Of a stretch of DNA of 64,000 bases, positions 62,511-64,000 are shown piece by piece. The notes beneath the pieces are model-generated. The model made no database searches, was not told where the DNA came from, and worked only from the letters and a program-made list of their open reading frames with translations. The DNA is from Cristatella mucedo. Taxonomy: Eukaryota; Bryozoa; Phylactolaemata; Cristatellidae. The stretch lies in NCBI GenBank assembly GCA_009760855.2, contig WPIO01000044.1, positions 2,119,393-2,183,392 of the forward strand. The letters run 5' to 3'. Both the position numbers and the translations under genes were made by a program. Each line of letters starts with the position of its first letter. The first letter of the stretch is position 1.

Positions 62511-63504
62511 ATCCCATGATGCTAGCTCAGTAGATGGCCACCAGAACAGTAACGTTCTGTTCGATCTAAGCCTCCCTGTCAATGGTCAGCGAAGGCCAAA
62601 CAGAACTTGCATGAGCGAATGACAGGTTCACAAAGGGTGAGAGTGGCCATTGACCAGCTTGCAGGTAGGTGCAGGTCGACGGCACGAGACTTTGATAGAA
62701 TCTTGTTGCCCAACTACATAGCTAGTGCACCGCAGCTGCAGCACTGCTGCATAAGATTGCACGTTCAAAACCAAGGTCAATCAATCTCTATAATTTTGAA
62801 AATACATCTCATACGTCTTGTAGGGAAGTATCGTAAATGAAAGTCGAAGTTTGAGCCTTGTACATCCTGTGAGCAGAGGTCACAAATGGAGCTCAAAGGG
62901 AAATATATTTATATCTAACTACAGTTTCTAGAAGGCCACTGGCCTAGACAATAACAGCTGGGAGAGCTTCAAATGAGTTCTAACTTATATATATGAAGAG
63001 ATTTAAAGTACTACCAATTTTTTTTTAAATAAATCCTGTGGCTTCCACTGCCTTGTGGCCATGTGAGTCTTTCTTAGCAATGAATCCGAAATGAAAGAGC
63101 TCAAAGCCGAACGTGGGCCTATCATAAACAACAAGAAAACGACGTGCTACACAGTCAGTGCCACACTGCCAAATCTCGAAGAAAACGTTAGATGCGACAA
63201 ACTCGACAACAAGAAGAGACTGAAAATAAAGTGCATTAGCATTATGCTTATAAAATTCAGCAAGCACCACACATATGATAAAGTGGACAACAGGAAGAGA
63301 CTGAAAGTAAGGTGTGAGTACATCACGACTTACACCGTAGCTTCTAGTCCTGTCCTGATTGTATAGCTCACCAGCTAAGTCAGAGGACACTCAGGCTCGA
63401 ATTGCAACAGGACATCTAAATCTTCCATCGTTTTTAAAGGGCTGGTCTCTAATATAGCGGTTTATAGTCGGTCGAAAATAGACTGCTCCTAGCAAAAAAC
63501 TTGG
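62511..63504. other. Unassigned stretch with an internal 81-bp duplication
   Basis: No gene is supported. At 63196-63358 the plus strand has two 81-base units (27 codons) that share CDKLDNKKRLKIKC and YDKVDNRKRLKVRC. The opposite strand is open for 121 codons over the same place. Which strand, if either, is coding cannot be told from sequence alone. Confidence 0.35.
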
Positions 63505-64000
63505 CTCAACTAATAATAATATCATTAATATTATTACATTTGTATAGCAGCCACAGACAACTGAATCTCTGTCTAGGCAGTTTACAGATGCTGTATAGTA
63601 CGCATTACCAAATGATCGGTGGCAATATACTCTAGGAGCAGGCACAGTGTAAGCAGGCATATGCACAGGAAGGACGAATCACAAAGACCCACTAAACTAT
63701 GTAATAAGCAGGTGCACTTTAAGCTTATTTTTAAATTTCACCATGTGAGAGGTCGTTGTGACGTGCATCGGTAGTTAGTTTCAGGCTTTGGGAGCATACA
63801 AGCTAAATAAAGGCATGATCTCTAAAGGATTTTGAGGTTAATAGAAGGAATGGCTAAACGATTTAAGTTAAAACAGCAGAGTCATGATAGGTAGGCTGAA
63901 GCCAGAGAATGAAGGGACCTAAAAGTAAGTGACAGAACCTTGAAGTCGATACGCTGCTTTACTGAGAGCCAGTGCAGTTTGGCGAGAAACGGTGTGATGT
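63505..64000 (-). mobile_element. LINE1 copy running off the window
   Basis: Minus-strand LINE1: AATAATAATATC tail at 63505-63530, CAGCCACAGACAACTGAATC then the 3' tail, and from about 63750 the C-terminal coding remnant to the window end (AAGTCGATACGCTGCTTTAC). Confidence 0.82.

Overview
This is eukaryotic, animal (metazoan) DNA. Three spliced genes can be followed exon by exon with GT-AG boundaries and consistent reading phase. Two of them belong to animal-typical families: the ERC/ELKS coiled-coil scaffold and a separase with an animal-like C-terminus. The rest is dense with LINE and SINE copies, simple repeats and transposon relics. I cannot name the species. The repeat mix suggests an invertebrate such as a sponge, cnidarian or lophotrochozoan, but that is inference.

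Layout. Bases 1-120 are probably the last coding exon of an unrecognised plus-strand gene. From about 2.4 to 13.1 kb there are mainly LINE and SINE copies, plus a short hAT element resembling SPIN at 12554-12739. From 13144 to 42576 (+) runs an ERC/ELKS-family gene with 14 exons called here. Its 5' exons were not found. Its introns hold a 593-bp near-perfect palindrome, a TA-flanked inverted-repeat element, many SINEs, two LINE families and long microsatellites.

From 56891 down to 44715 (-) lies the 3' end of a separase gene: seven exons ending in the His/Cys caspase-like protease domain. Its last intron (44932-52559) contains a complete six-exon gene on the other strand (47500-52577). That gene encodes a secreted protein with FG-GAP/VCBS-type repeats. 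The two coding sequences overlap by 18 bp in antisense, at the 3' boundary of the separase exon that carries both catalytic residues.

From 57.9 to 59.4 kb is a decayed copy of a widespread uncharacterised repeat-associated protein. From 59.4 to 64 kb there are LINE fragments and unassigned sequence.

Mobile DNA. LINE1 is a CR1/L2-like family with an AAT-rich 3' tail, present in about 17 pieces. LINE2 is a second reverse-transcriptase family ending in an ATTACATT-type tail. SINE1 is tRNA-like, with a strong hairpin just before its B box. SINE2 is tRNA-like, and its 3' end matches the LINE1 3' end, which suggests LINE1 mobilises it. The coding exons look intact; the mobile elements are mostly truncated, inverted or frameshifted.
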